Assembly (NCBI GenBank): GCA_947034895.1
Contig: OX344762.1
Span: forward strand, 82,764,981-82,828,980
DNA from: Rhytidiadelphus loreus
Lineage: Eukaryota; Streptophyta; Bryopsida; Hypnales; Hylocomiaceae
Length of the DNA: 64,000 bases
Reading direction: 5' to 3'
Shown here: piece after piece, positions 35,282 through 45,964 of the stretch
Layout of the letters: each line of letters begins with the position of its first letter
How positions within the stretch are numbered: the stretch's first letter is position 1
Position numbers and translations under genes: made by a program
Notes under the pieces: model-generated
What the model was told of the DNA's origin: nothing
Databases searched by the model: none
Seen by the model: the letters and a program-made list of their open reading frames with translations, nothing else

Positions 35282-37661
35282 AAGTCAGATTTGTTTTTTA
35301 AAAGCCAAGATAATGAATATCTTGTGTGCTTAGAAGTCTGCATTTCAAAAGGAGAACCTTATAGATTGCATCCTGTTCTGACTGAACATTTGGAAAGGAG
35401 ATGCAGACATAACTGGACAAAATCCTAACAAAGTCCACATCTGCACAACATCCACCAGGATTTGCATACAGGTTTGAAACCTCGTCAAAGTAGCGTTGTA
35501 ATGGGATCTATTGCTGGAGCATAAAGGAATTAAATTGACTTCTCCGCAGCTCAACTTTTGTTTTATCTCAAGTCTTCATTTGATTTATTTCGTCCCTAGC
35601 TGATTCAATATACACGAATTTCTTGGAAATTTTCTTGTTAATTCAACTCTCTAACAAATACCCGGACACTGATTTATCGTATCAGTGAGGGTGCAAAATT
35701 ATGACACTACGGAAAAAAAATGAAAAATAAAACAAAAATAATTGTGGGAAATAGTACAGTACAAAAGTGTTTCAATCTGCACTAATATAGAATAGTTTTT
35801 TTGTGAAGTAGTATCTTGCAAAATAGTTCGGCTTTGGTAAATTAGTATCAAATGCAGTAGTAAGATAAATCAATGTAGGTTGTTGTCCTTCACAATGTTG
35901 TTCAAAGAATTGCTCATGTTGTGTACAATTAGAATAAGAGTCTACTTTCATATAAACCTTCATCCATGGCATTTTTGTAGAATTGGGTCATTCACATGTG
36001 CACTTTTATTTTCACAAGTTGTAAGAGAGACGATGGGTCTTTTAAGAAAGTATATGATTTTTAGGATTGTCTGACAAGGTCCTCTAACTTCTTGAGGTTT
36101 CTTTTATATTTTTAAAACAAAATAAGAAGTCAATAGTTCTTGTTTTTTTCATTTTTAGCTTCTTCCTTGAAAATCTTTTGAAATTCATAGACTCTTGAGA
36201 GATTTTTTGTTTTTATTTGGTCTCATTGAGTGAGTACATAAGAATGACTTAGCCTTTTTCACAAGATTGTGTGGATAGGTCATTAAGGGAAGATATAGGG
36301 AAAATAACAAGATGGAGCTCACATGTGGTTATGTCCTAATTGGTGTCAAACAATCAATTGAATAAGGAATTCTAACATGAATTAGAGTCAATTGAGCCAA
36401 ATTTCAATTTCTAAAAGTCTAGTTTTTGTCTTTCCTTTATGAATTTCTTCATTTATAGAATGATAGATTGGATAATATTGACAAAGAATTTTTAATATTT
36501 GATTAACAAACATGTATAAATCATCAAATGAATGCAACACCTTCTTCTTTTTAAATTGTTTCTAAAATATTATAGTATTCACACTATAGATACCATAATA
36601 CTATAGCAACTTCAACACTATTACCTTATGGAATGTAGCTTAATATTAAAAAATATATATTTTTAAAAATTCTAAACTATAAAAGTCATTTACACTAATT
36701 CACATAGAAAATATTCTTGTGTTTTATTTATCAATTGAAAATTCATCTCAATTATTAGCTATTCTTTGCCAAATGATATAGAAGAAAATAATTAGAATGA
36801 TTACCTTAACTAATATCAATATAGAGTGTGCCAAAATAGCTCAAGGCATTAATCCCCTCATTGTCCTTTTTCTCACTTCTCAAAGAAAAAATAAGAATAT
36901 ATTATTTACAACCAATGATAAAATTTGAAAAGTGCGAAATCACATTGAAATGAGAGACAACAAATTTGCTACCACATGTTAAGAACCAACTATTAGTTAG
37001 TAACTAGAATAAGAGGGGCTAATCTTTACATTTATTTCTTAGGTGGGACAATGAAGAGGTCAATTCACGACAATTGTGCCGAGAAGGGATGGTAGATGCA
37101 AAGTTTTTATATCATTTGTTTTTTGGGGTGCTGAAAGCAATCTTCCTATAAGAGATGAAGCTACTTACATCCATGAACATACATAAAACAAGCAATATAC
37201 ATGAAAAATACATTTATTCATCAACAAATAAGTATGTTCATCTTAAGTTTTTGACAATACAATTATATAATTCTGTAGCAATTTAGTGATTCACCCGTTG
37301 TGAAAGAAGAATATGTCTCTAAATATTAGTGGGTGTCATAATTGGTTTTCAAATGGGAAATTCAAAATTTAGTTTTGACTCCCCTTCAAGAACAACCAAA
37401 CATTTGACAAAACACACATTTTCAAAGTTTTAAAATTTGTATTAACCCTTTAAAGCCTATCTTTTTTTATAATATTTCCTCACATTCTCATTTATATATT
37501 ATTTACCTCACTTTTATCAAATTAGACATAAAGAAAGTTTTTCTTTTAAAGATTCAAATATTGCATTGAATTAATGAGAAACTATATTTGAACAAAACAT
37601 TTGTCAAAATCCTCCTATTCATCATCTAGAATATGGATGTGGGAGAGTTCCAAGATAAACC
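35282..37661. other. AT-rich intergenic DNA
   Basis: 3' flank of the protease gene, then very AT-rich DNA with no frame or repeat that I can name. Confidence 0.55.
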
Positions 37662-37870
37662 TTAACCCTTAAATGATGTTGTAGTTGTTTTCTCACCAAT
37701 GGATGACAAAGAATCTTTCCATACAAGACAAAAGTGCAACTATTCATCTTCAATTTTTTTGGTTAAAAGGGGAAGTCTTCTATAGTAGTTTGGATTTTGT
37801 TAAAAAAATTATTCACATGGTACCAAAATGGATGATTTCCACGGTCACTAGTCCATCCTTCAAGGGTTAA
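37662..37870. mobile_element. TTAACCCC-family MITE, 209 bp
   Basis: The left end TTAACCCTTAAATGATG and the inverse of the right end TTAACCCTTGAAGGATG bound a non-coding AT-rich core. It is homologous to 25493-25714. Confidence 0.6.
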
Positions 37871-39226
37871 AAGGACATGACCTATCACCAAGTGACTTAG
37901 CCAAAAATGATTCAATTTATGGAACAATAAGGTAGTATGCTCTAAAAGCGACCATTTAAGAGCTGGTCCGCCTTTTTCATAGGGTTACATGGACAGCGTT
38001 ATTTTTAGATCATTTTTCAGAGAAAGAAAAATGGATGTGAAAACTAACACAAGTGGTTTTGTATTTTTCCAAGCTTTTTTGAATTACTTATAAATTTTCA
38101 AAGATTCAGGGCATAGGCACCTATTTGTGACCATAGGTCTCCCAAAATCTGTCCACTTGCAATTTGTTAACGGATGTGCAGAAATCAAGAGTAATGATTG
38201 GCTCTTGCAATAGAAAAATAATTTTTTCACTATGCATTCAATTGCTACAGTGGTCCATTTAAGGAGCACCCTGTCTCCATTTCTCACCCCAAAATAGGGG
38301 CGGTTTGAAGAAGGGGATCGGTTTTACAGCATACTACCTTAGGTGCGTTCTTCATTTCTACAAATAATCTTTGAAAGACATCCATCTGCCACCTGAGCAT
38401 CCTTCCAGGAATTAGAAACTCACACCCACTAGTTGTTAAATTTTTTGCATGCAACCCAAGAATTTCGTCCACTGGGACTCTCACTTTGCGAATGGGCTTC
38501 TGGGTTTTGCTGCAAAGGATCTAAGCTTAACATCATCATCTTACTTTGGAATTCTTGCAATTCTTACTTTGGAGATCAATCGCCAACCAACTAATTGAAG
38601 GTGCGTTTTGTGAAGTTTTGGCCATGGCGAAGTTCCTTTTCAAAGTCATACCTCAACGGAGCTCTCTGAGATTGCGACAATGCGAGCTCTTCTAGGGTCT
38701 GTCTCTGGGTTGTAGTCGGTCCACTCCATAAGTAGTTGCTTTTAGATCGGACAATGTGGGTCCCTTGTGGGGTTGCTGGCATATCGCTGCTGTTCGACCC
38801 AATTAGCTTCTCATTGTGCGCTGAAATGCAGGTCACGTTGTATACAAAACTGCTCGGAGAGCGAACTGAAGGACGGTGAACGTTGTCAAGCTGAGATATG
38901 CAAATTCAGGTCGAGAGTGGTTCAAGGTGATTTCGCAATTTCTGGTTTAGATATTTTTGGACGGTGCATTGTTGTTTAATTGATTCCTTGTTCTTGTAGA
39001 TCTCGCTTGTGACGATCCTTAAACCCTCAATTCTGATAGGGTTGTATTGTCTTATTCGTTAGTAGTTCACATGACTTTGAGACGGGCGCATTAATTGTAC
39101 TTATTTGCACGGAAACTATCATCAATTATATTGGGAAAGTATAGAGACGTCTGTTTGCCCCCCTCCAGCGCGCTCTAATGAGCATATTAGAAGCACAATT
39201 GCCATACTCTCAACCTCTTCAATATG
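37871..39226. other. Intergenic DNA upstream of the F-box gene
   Basis: No supported gene. From about 38450 the base composition rises towards that of the gene islands, so this may be the F-box 5' region or old coding DNA. Confidence 0.4.
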
Positions 39227-39449
39227 GCCAGGGTGAACTGACCCCCTCGCTCGGCCCTGCGGGCAAACCCTGGAATTATTTATTTTCCGCATATGAATTT
39301 TTTTGCAAATTTTTAATTCAATTTTGCGATCAGAGACCCCAAATTGGTCAAGAGAGGTCAAGAGTATACCCTAGAACGGCCCAAAATACAGGACTTTTTT
39401 TTTACATGCACCCCTGGTAAGGCCGAGCGAGGGGGTCAATCCACCCCGA
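39227..39449. mobile_element. Mutator-like non-autonomous element with 11-bp target duplication
   Basis: TCTTCAATATG occurs exactly on both sides (39216-39226 and 39450-39460). Inside, the left end carries GGGTGAACTGACCCCCTCGC and the right end the inverse of GGGTGGATTGACCCCCTCGC, both continuing TCGGCC, so about 26 bp pair with two mismatches. A 9-11 bp duplication fits the Mutator superfamily. It is non-coding and lies about 140 bp upstream of the F-box ATG. Confidence 0.75.
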
Positions 39450-39592
39450 TCTTCAATATGAGCTTCTCTAAAATGACATTCTGTTATGTATCCTGCACGA
39501 TTCAGTACTATCATTAACTGTAGCACACTAGTCAAACATGCAAACTATGTCAGTTACTATTTTGGGTCCTCACGCAGTCACACAAAGAGGCC

Positions 39593-40877
39593 ATGGTATA
39601 CAATTGTTTGATTATGATGTCTTGTAATAGGTTGGAGATGATGGCCATGGCCTTGGAGGATTTGAAGCCTGCTCTATGGGGAACTCTCTTGGAAGAGCTC
39701 TTGCAGCTAGTGTTCCTTCGTCTTCCTGTTACTGAAATCAATCAGATTCGCCTGCTATCCAAGACCTGGAAGAGAAGCATTGATTCGGTAGACTCTCATC
39801 TCAGCCGGATGCTTGAAAACACAGTTTACCCTAACCTGTTTGGTCTCATAGACCTTGTACACGTGTGTGCAATGGTATATCCTTAGATGTGATTGGACTC
39901 TCACAGTGGGTGCAGCCCATGGAGAACCTGATTGCTTTGTTTCGGAAAGTACAGATTTCCTATCTACAATGTTTGCAGCCGATGGAGGACTTATTTGCTT
40001 TGTTTTGGAAAGTTTAGACGATCACCTATCTGTAGTGGTGATGAACCCGTTAACAGGAAAGAAGGTTGAGCTCCCTCCTTTACTGAGCATACGCAATGTG
40101 CAGTCCACATTTCGGCCCTCGATGGTGCAGCTAACGATGGACCGGCAAACAAATCAGTATAAGGTTTGGGTTGTGGACTACATACAGAGTGGTAACAGGG
40201 GCTTCTTTGCTGAAGTATATGACTCTCAAACCAAGCAGTGGAGCGTAGTAGGATCAGGAGAGAAGTCAGTGGGTAGCATTTTTGGATATGATTGGATTTG
40301 GTTGGAACACGAAGATTTTGACTATGAAGAACGCGTGGGTCCATGTCTATGTGACTTTGCAGAAGGACAGCTGCACCGTTTGAATGGCAACGAGATTGCA
40401 AAAGGACGGTCAGTGAGAAGTTATGCGCTTTTAGGGGATCGGCTTTTTGTGCTGCACAAAAAGAGACGGGCAGGCCCTTCCAATTTGATTCAGAGCAGTC
40501 AGGAACGGAAGTACTACATTTCCGAGTATCATCTCCCGAAGAATGGCACTGCTTGGGTGAAGGTGGAAACGCACGGTTGCGACCCTTTGGAGGACTATCC
40601 AAAGGAGAATTACCATTTATCACTTCATGCGTGCAACGGGATTCACCATTTGTCACTTCATGCGTGCAACGGGTTTCTGATGGTCATTGGACAAGCCGGC
40701 CAGGGTTGTGTAAACTTATTAGGTGATGCTGCTGTTCCTCGTCATAGGTATGTGTGGGTGTGGCTGTACAACTTGTTGACGTACAAGTGGCAGGTCCTTC
40801 CGAAAGTACCAGGACTGCACATTGGTGCTGCTTCACTGGAGTTGATGTGTGAGCTCCGGTGGAGTGCTAGACCGTGA
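39593..40877 (+). CDS. F-box / kelch-like protein, short intron or frameshift
   Basis: The first frame (from 39593, or from the Met at 39638) encodes the F-box: LWGTLLEELLQLVFLRLPVT, then IRLLSKTWKRSI. The second frame, ending at 40877, encodes the C-terminal propeller-like part (MNPLTGKKVELPPL, VYDSQTKQWSVVG, YVWVWLYNLLTYKWQVLP). The two are joined in frame if 39843-39906 is a 64-bp GT-AG intron (weak donor TTG|GTCTCA, good acceptor TCTCACAG, split codon G|TG). Otherwise it is a frameshifted pseudogene. Two in-frame tandem duplications are present: about 63-66 bp around 39909-40030 (AAHGEPDCFVSES / AADGGLICFVLES) and 30 bp at 40619-40678 (LSLHACNGIH / LSLHACNGF). F-box proteins recruit substrates to SCF ubiquitin ligases; the substrate is unknown. 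Confidence 0.7.
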
Positions 40878-41075
40878 AGAGAATTTCCTTTTGGTTTGGG
40901 CGTGGCGAGGCATTGAAGCCCATGAAGGTAGTGGGAGCCATATCAAGGATTTCATTTGTCTGAAGGCAACTGATTTGATTTGGTATTAAGAGAAATAGCT
41001 GAGGAAGTATTTTTGTTTTTCTTGAGTCATTATGAATTCTTTTTCTTGCTGATGATGGAAGAGAACACGGTTCTC

Positions 41076-41743
41076 TAGCCCTTGAATGCCCAAGGCCTTT
41101 TTTGAGCCTCTTGGGAATTTGCTCTAAATTTAACAAAAAAAAAACCATTCTGATAAGTCTTATCTTTCTTTTTTGAATTGCAATTGTACAAATTCAAACT
41201 AGACATGTTAGAGATCACATGGGAAAAGAAAACACAAACAATATCACTTATGGATTGGAAGATTATAATGTTTGATCATGAGGGTGTTAAAAAACTGTGA
41301 AAGTGATTTGAAGTCTTTCAATCCTCTTTTTACATGTCAAATCTAAAAGGAATGGTCACTGAAAAAAACATGAGGTTAAAGGGCATAACATGTATAACCC
41401 CAATCAATTTATAGCTTCTCAAAATCTACTCTGAATTTTTTTAAATGAAATTCTAATGTGATTTTTTCTCCAACATCTAGTGTATTTGAGGTTCATTTCT
41501 CAAGAGCTCTGAACACTAGAAAATCAAGATTTGCAATGGACACCCTTGGACAACATCTTGAATAAAAAAATAATAATCATTCATTTTCAAAATTAGACAT
41601 TTGATATCTAAAACTAGACTTCAAAAAGATTTTTTTTCAAAAATATAAACTACTAAAAATAGCAACTTGGTTTAGGTTTTATTTAACTTTAAATTATTGT
41701 CGACACAAAAATTTGGTGCTTGACTCAAGCATCTAGGGGGTCT
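41076..41743. mobile_element. Second copy of the 0.65-kb TTAACCCC element
   Basis: It aligns by eye with 9409-10061 throughout (for example atgtttgatcatgagggtgt and gcataacatg). Termini are eroded to TAGCCCTTGAATG and CATCTAGGGGGTC. Confidence 0.5.
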
Positions 41744-41879
41744 AGTTGGTGGATTCGGTATTTGAGTCTAGTTGTTGATCAATGAGTGGATTGGTAATTG
41801 GAACTAGAAGATATACATGTGTATGCCACATTTAACTACTTCTAGAGTTTTAAAATTCCAAAATTAATAATACAAAAAA

Positions 41880-42060
41880 ATGCAAAACATCAGGAGATCT
41901 ATATAAACACAAAAGTCCGACTGACCTCTGAATTAAAATATTGGCATAATTCAAAAATCGAAAAACATATCGAAGAACATACGTGTGTTTCATATCGCAG
42001 CACTTGGGACCAAGTATTGCTATTTTTGAATGAAAAGTTGCTCCCAAATTTGGAGGTTCG
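41880..42060. repeat. Short dispersed repeat, pair with 58785-58935
   Basis: gtgtgtttcatatcgcagca and aatgaaaagttgctcc, among others, are shared with 58785-58935 in the same orientation. The function is unknown. Confidence 0.5.
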
Positions 42061-42218
42061 GTGCATGTTCAAGTGTGTCATATCATCTACAAAAAGAGCC
42101 AATGTGGTGTTTTTGAAAATGCTAATGTAATCACTCTTTAATTAATACGTCAGTCATACATAATTACACTCTTCAAACTCAAACGATTTTGTATAGGGCA
42201 ATGCCCGAGGAGGAGGGG

Positions 42219-42285
42219 TTTACGGGAAAAAATGCGTTGACGAGGACGGCAGAGCCCGACGAGAAGGCGCGTTTTTTCCCGTAAA
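42219..42285. repeat. GC-rich inverted repeat
   Basis: TTTACGGGAAAAAATGCG at 42219 pairs with CGCGTTTTTTCCCGTAAA at 42268-42285, within a CpG-rich island (cccgacgacgagga and similar) that contrasts sharply with the AT-rich flanks. It may be a small foldback element. Confidence 0.5.
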
Positions 42286-42375
42286 GCCCGACGACGAGGA
42301 CATTGGCCGACGTAAACTACTGTAAGGAAATCAACAGAAAATGCTGGATGATAATGAGATCGTGGATGAAAAATA

Positions 42376-42421
42376 CATAATGCCTGATTACGCAGGAAAA
42401 CCCGCGTAATTGGGCATTATG
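42376..42421. repeat. Compact hairpin, 21-bp arms, 4-base loop
   Basis: CATAATGCC-GATTACGC-GG folds on its imperfect complement across AAAA. No gene or poly-T follows. Confidence 0.55.
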
Positions 42422-42934
42422 CCGCAGAAGCCTCCCAAGAAATGAACGGGACATTTCCTGGGAGTGGTTTACGATCTTCAGAGCAAGCTCCAGTCGGAAT
42501 ATGAAAAACCTGAGAATCATTCACCAGAGAAGAGAGGGCGAAGATGGAAGCAATCACTTCATTGGAAAGCAAAAATCCATTTGGGTGAATAAGTTGCGCA
42601 TAAGTTAACCTAGAGGGGCACATATTTTTAGGAGGTGTGCGCTTGTTTCACAAATCAAACCCAAGTGGGATTATGTTCTTCCGATTAAAATTGTAATTTT
42701 TGTGAATTTCTGAAGTGGTTTGGTCTGAAATTATAAGACCGATCATAGGGTGGAGTCATAAATGTCCTATTAACAAACCTTAGCCACCTTTTCATGTATT
42801 CAATCGTAATTAAGATATTCACCATTAAAGGATTGACACATTACCCCCATGTTGGCATCTATGTAATGGTTTTGTTAGAAAATGAATAGATTTGGATGAC
42901 TTTTTAAAAAGAATTGGGGCCAAAAGTAGGACGA

Positions 42935-44215
42935 GGAAATTAGGTTGGTGTACCATCATTGCACCTCAACATAGCACCTATTAAATATTGAACATTTATT
43001 ATTTTATTTGATCTCATTAGCAAGCAAAGGATGATTCCAATGCAGTTTAGAGTGATTTATTTTGACACTTTTATGAAAAAGTTACAAATTTACAAAGTAT
43101 GGTCTATAGGTATATATATCCAAATTAACCTTAAATTTCCATTGCCTCTTAATTTTGGAGTGTGCACATCTTGTGTACTAAATTTCTAGTCTTGGTATGA
43201 TTTTTTGGTTCCAATGCAAGTGTTCTTATTCCAACACTTAGGGCTTAGGGCTGCATGTATCTTAGTGAAAATTGTATTCACAGTTGCATTATGACAATAG
43301 AGTATGGAAATGAGGCAGATAGAGTTGAAATGGAATTGAAAAGCAACTATTTTGTTCATTTCATAAGCAAATCCAATCAATTTTATACACATGGCAAAAG
43401 GTTTATTTATTATACATTCATCGATCTAGAAGTATAAATGCTTTTAGATTATCATTGCTTCTATATGGGGAATTCAATCACATTAGGGTTGACTTTAATA
43501 AGATTTTTTCCCCTTGGGGACAACAAGGGGAAGATGTATGTTTAGGCTTTTACTACCTATAGCATATCATTTTTATTTCAAAAATAAATTGACCAACTAT
43601 ATACATGTGAAATATTTCCCGATTTACCATTCCATGCAATTTCTTTTATGAATCTAAGCATTCTAAATATGTGCAATTGATGTCCAAAGGATTAGCCTAC
43701 TTATTTCCATTTGCTTTCTTAAAGCTCACTAAATGCTTAATTTCAATTCCCCTATGAAATAGTTTTTGCCACATAATACCATTTACCCACTTAATTATGG
43801 GAATAAAAACAAATTTTCAAGTTTTTCTATAATCAATCAATATCGATTTTGTTGAGTTTCACGATGTTTATACTTTTACAAGTGTATAGGATGAAACTAC
43901 ATTTTAGGAATAGCTTTGTCTTCATTGTCAAACTAAAAGCAACTAAACAATTCAAATTCAATAATAGATTAGTTTTTTAGAAGTTGATAAGTAGCCTCTC
44001 CTGCTTATCATGGCCTCTCTTTTAACTTTTGCAACACAACAATTATAATTCTCCTCTTGCAAATGTTGCACACTTTCAAGTAGAATTCTGGAATTTGTTT
44101 TTTTATCTTATTTGCAAAGTTTGACCAATTTTGTAGAATTAGAAACCAAGAGAGTTTTCAATGGATGCTAAAATCTTGTTCAAGTTATTGGAAATCAAAT
44201 TGAAATATGCTTATT
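42935..44215. repeat. Dispersed repeat R1, copy 1 (partial)
   Basis: It aligns by eye with 48800-49945, 52130-52640 and 61970-62440. Shared landmarks include tgcacatcttgtgta, ttggttccaatg, catgtatcttagtgaaaatt, atctagaagt and the final atggatgctaaaat. No conserved reading frame. Confidence 0.55.
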
Positions 44216-44236
44216 AAATTCAAGAATATGCTCTAT

Positions 44237-45482
44237 TTAACCCCTAAAGTTCCTTAACTATATTTTCATCAAAAATAATCTAAAATTGCCATTTCTAGGA
44301 CAAGTATCAAATTTAGAGAAAAAAAAAATATTGGATTTATATAACCATAGGGTCTTGTAATATGCTGGTTTGAAAAGATGTGAAAAAAATTTCAAAAGAA
44401 TTCCACTATGTGGATTGCAAGATATATAGGCATTTGAATTGACAAACTGGATCCTTTTTTTGGCCTTGCAAGGCAATTGCACTTCACAAGGGCACATTTG
44501 TATGAAAAAATGTCTAGGTTGGTGGTGTTTCTTTGGATTCATTTTTATAGGCAAGTTAATTACATGCTTGAAAACTTTGGATCATTTGGAATTGTACAAC
44601 ATTAAGGAAAAAAATAGTAAGTAGAAAGAAGTAGAGAATGATTGAAAATACTAAATTGTTGAGAATTTAGTTATGGAATGGAACATTAGATGAGATTTCC
44701 CACCCGGGAAGGGCCGCGAGTTCCCAAGAAGAAAACTGGACGAAATTGCCAAAACTGGACGAAAGTCGCCGTTCGTAGGGCCTGCTGACCTAGCCAAGCG
44801 ACTGCCAGGTTGACTTTTTAAATAAAAAAATAAAAAATAAAAAAATAAAAAAATAAAAAATTTAACTTTGTTTTCCATTTTAAGAACTTTAAATTTTTTT
44901 TTTTGAAAAACAACAACACCTGTCAGCCGTGTTCGATGGAGCCCGGGGGAACGGAGCTGGGAACAGCCTGAAACGGCCCTCCCGCCCCCCCCCCCCAAAT
45001 CACATCTAATGAAATGCCAATCCCAATTGTTGAAATGTAGTAATAACAATCTACACCCAATGCTTTTTTCTTTTCTTTTCGGAAATATTGAAAATGAAGT
45101 TAAATAAAGGACTTTAAAGTTTATTTTCAAGTAGAGAATCCATAACTATCCGCAAACTAAAACTCCTTGTAACTTTCATCTCATTAATCAAAATGGAAGA
45201 ATTCAAAGCTTTCCACATCTATACAAATCTAAGAAATCAATTTCAAATTTTTGTTTATAATAAAAATGTTATTTTTTTTAATCTACCTAGGCTATCCAAG
45301 TTGGGTAAGAAACTATGTATCATACAATAACTTTTTAATCATGTAGTCAAAATTTACAAAAACTGTTGGGCCTTAAAAAAACACCTTGTTGACATGTTGT
45401 GTGAAAGTTTCCAAGAAAAAAATAAAAATTTCATTTGTAGGGATCTGCCCCAAATTGCTATGTTGCCAAAAAAACGCAATAT
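44237..45482. mobile_element. TTAACCCC-terminus element without the palindrome array
   Basis: It aligns with 6283-6615 plus 8805-9395, so it is the empty version for the palindrome-array insertion. The left end is TTAACCCCTAAAG. The right end is lost at the heptanucleotide repeat at 45486. It carries its own insertion at 44684-45011. Confidence 0.5.
44684..45011. mobile_element. Nested element with CATTAGATG termini
   Basis: It starts CATTAGATGAGATTT and ends with the inverse of CATTAGATGTGATTT. It is absent from the homologous position near 8945, which shows insertion. The interior has a long A/T-rich run (44820-44865) and a C12 run just before the right end. A related, more decayed copy is at about 13110-13566. 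Confidence 0.6.
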
Positions 45483-45485
45483 TGC

Positions 45486-45514
45486 TATGGGATATGGGAT
45501 ATGGGATATGGGAT
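45486..45514. repeat. Heptanucleotide microsatellite (GATATGG)n
   Basis: About four tandem copies of TATGGGA, at the point where homology to the copy at 9.39 kb breaks off. Confidence 0.85.
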
Positions 45515-45964
45515 ACAATTGATAATTCCATGTTGATGGTAAATCTACCATATTTAGAAAGAATATAGATGTAGAAGTAATGCAAAAATATTAAAATTCA
45601 CTCATTTATTAACTTGAAAAGGACATCAAGGACATTTTGTGTCTTTTGGCTAGTCAACTAGGCTTGTTCATATTGAAAAATGAATTATTTTCATTTAATT
45701 TTTTTATGTACAACTTTATTGATGCTATATATATATATATCCACATCATTGAGATAAATTCAAGAATTTTTTGTTGTTCATTGATTTTTTATGGGGTAGT
45801 TTATAAAAAAATGGTACTTCATCTAGTGTATTTCAATACTTTGAATTTTTATATTTTAAAACTTGATTTTGATATATTCAAAATGGTTTCTTTTGCTTTT
45901 GAGCAAAACTTTCCAAAAGAAGCTTTTGAAGTTGGGTTTCTACTTGTAGATACGTTTAGATCCT

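Noticed and set aside
39991..40656. 221-codon minus-strand frame in the F-box gene
   Set aside because: Shadow of the + strand coding frame. No domain.
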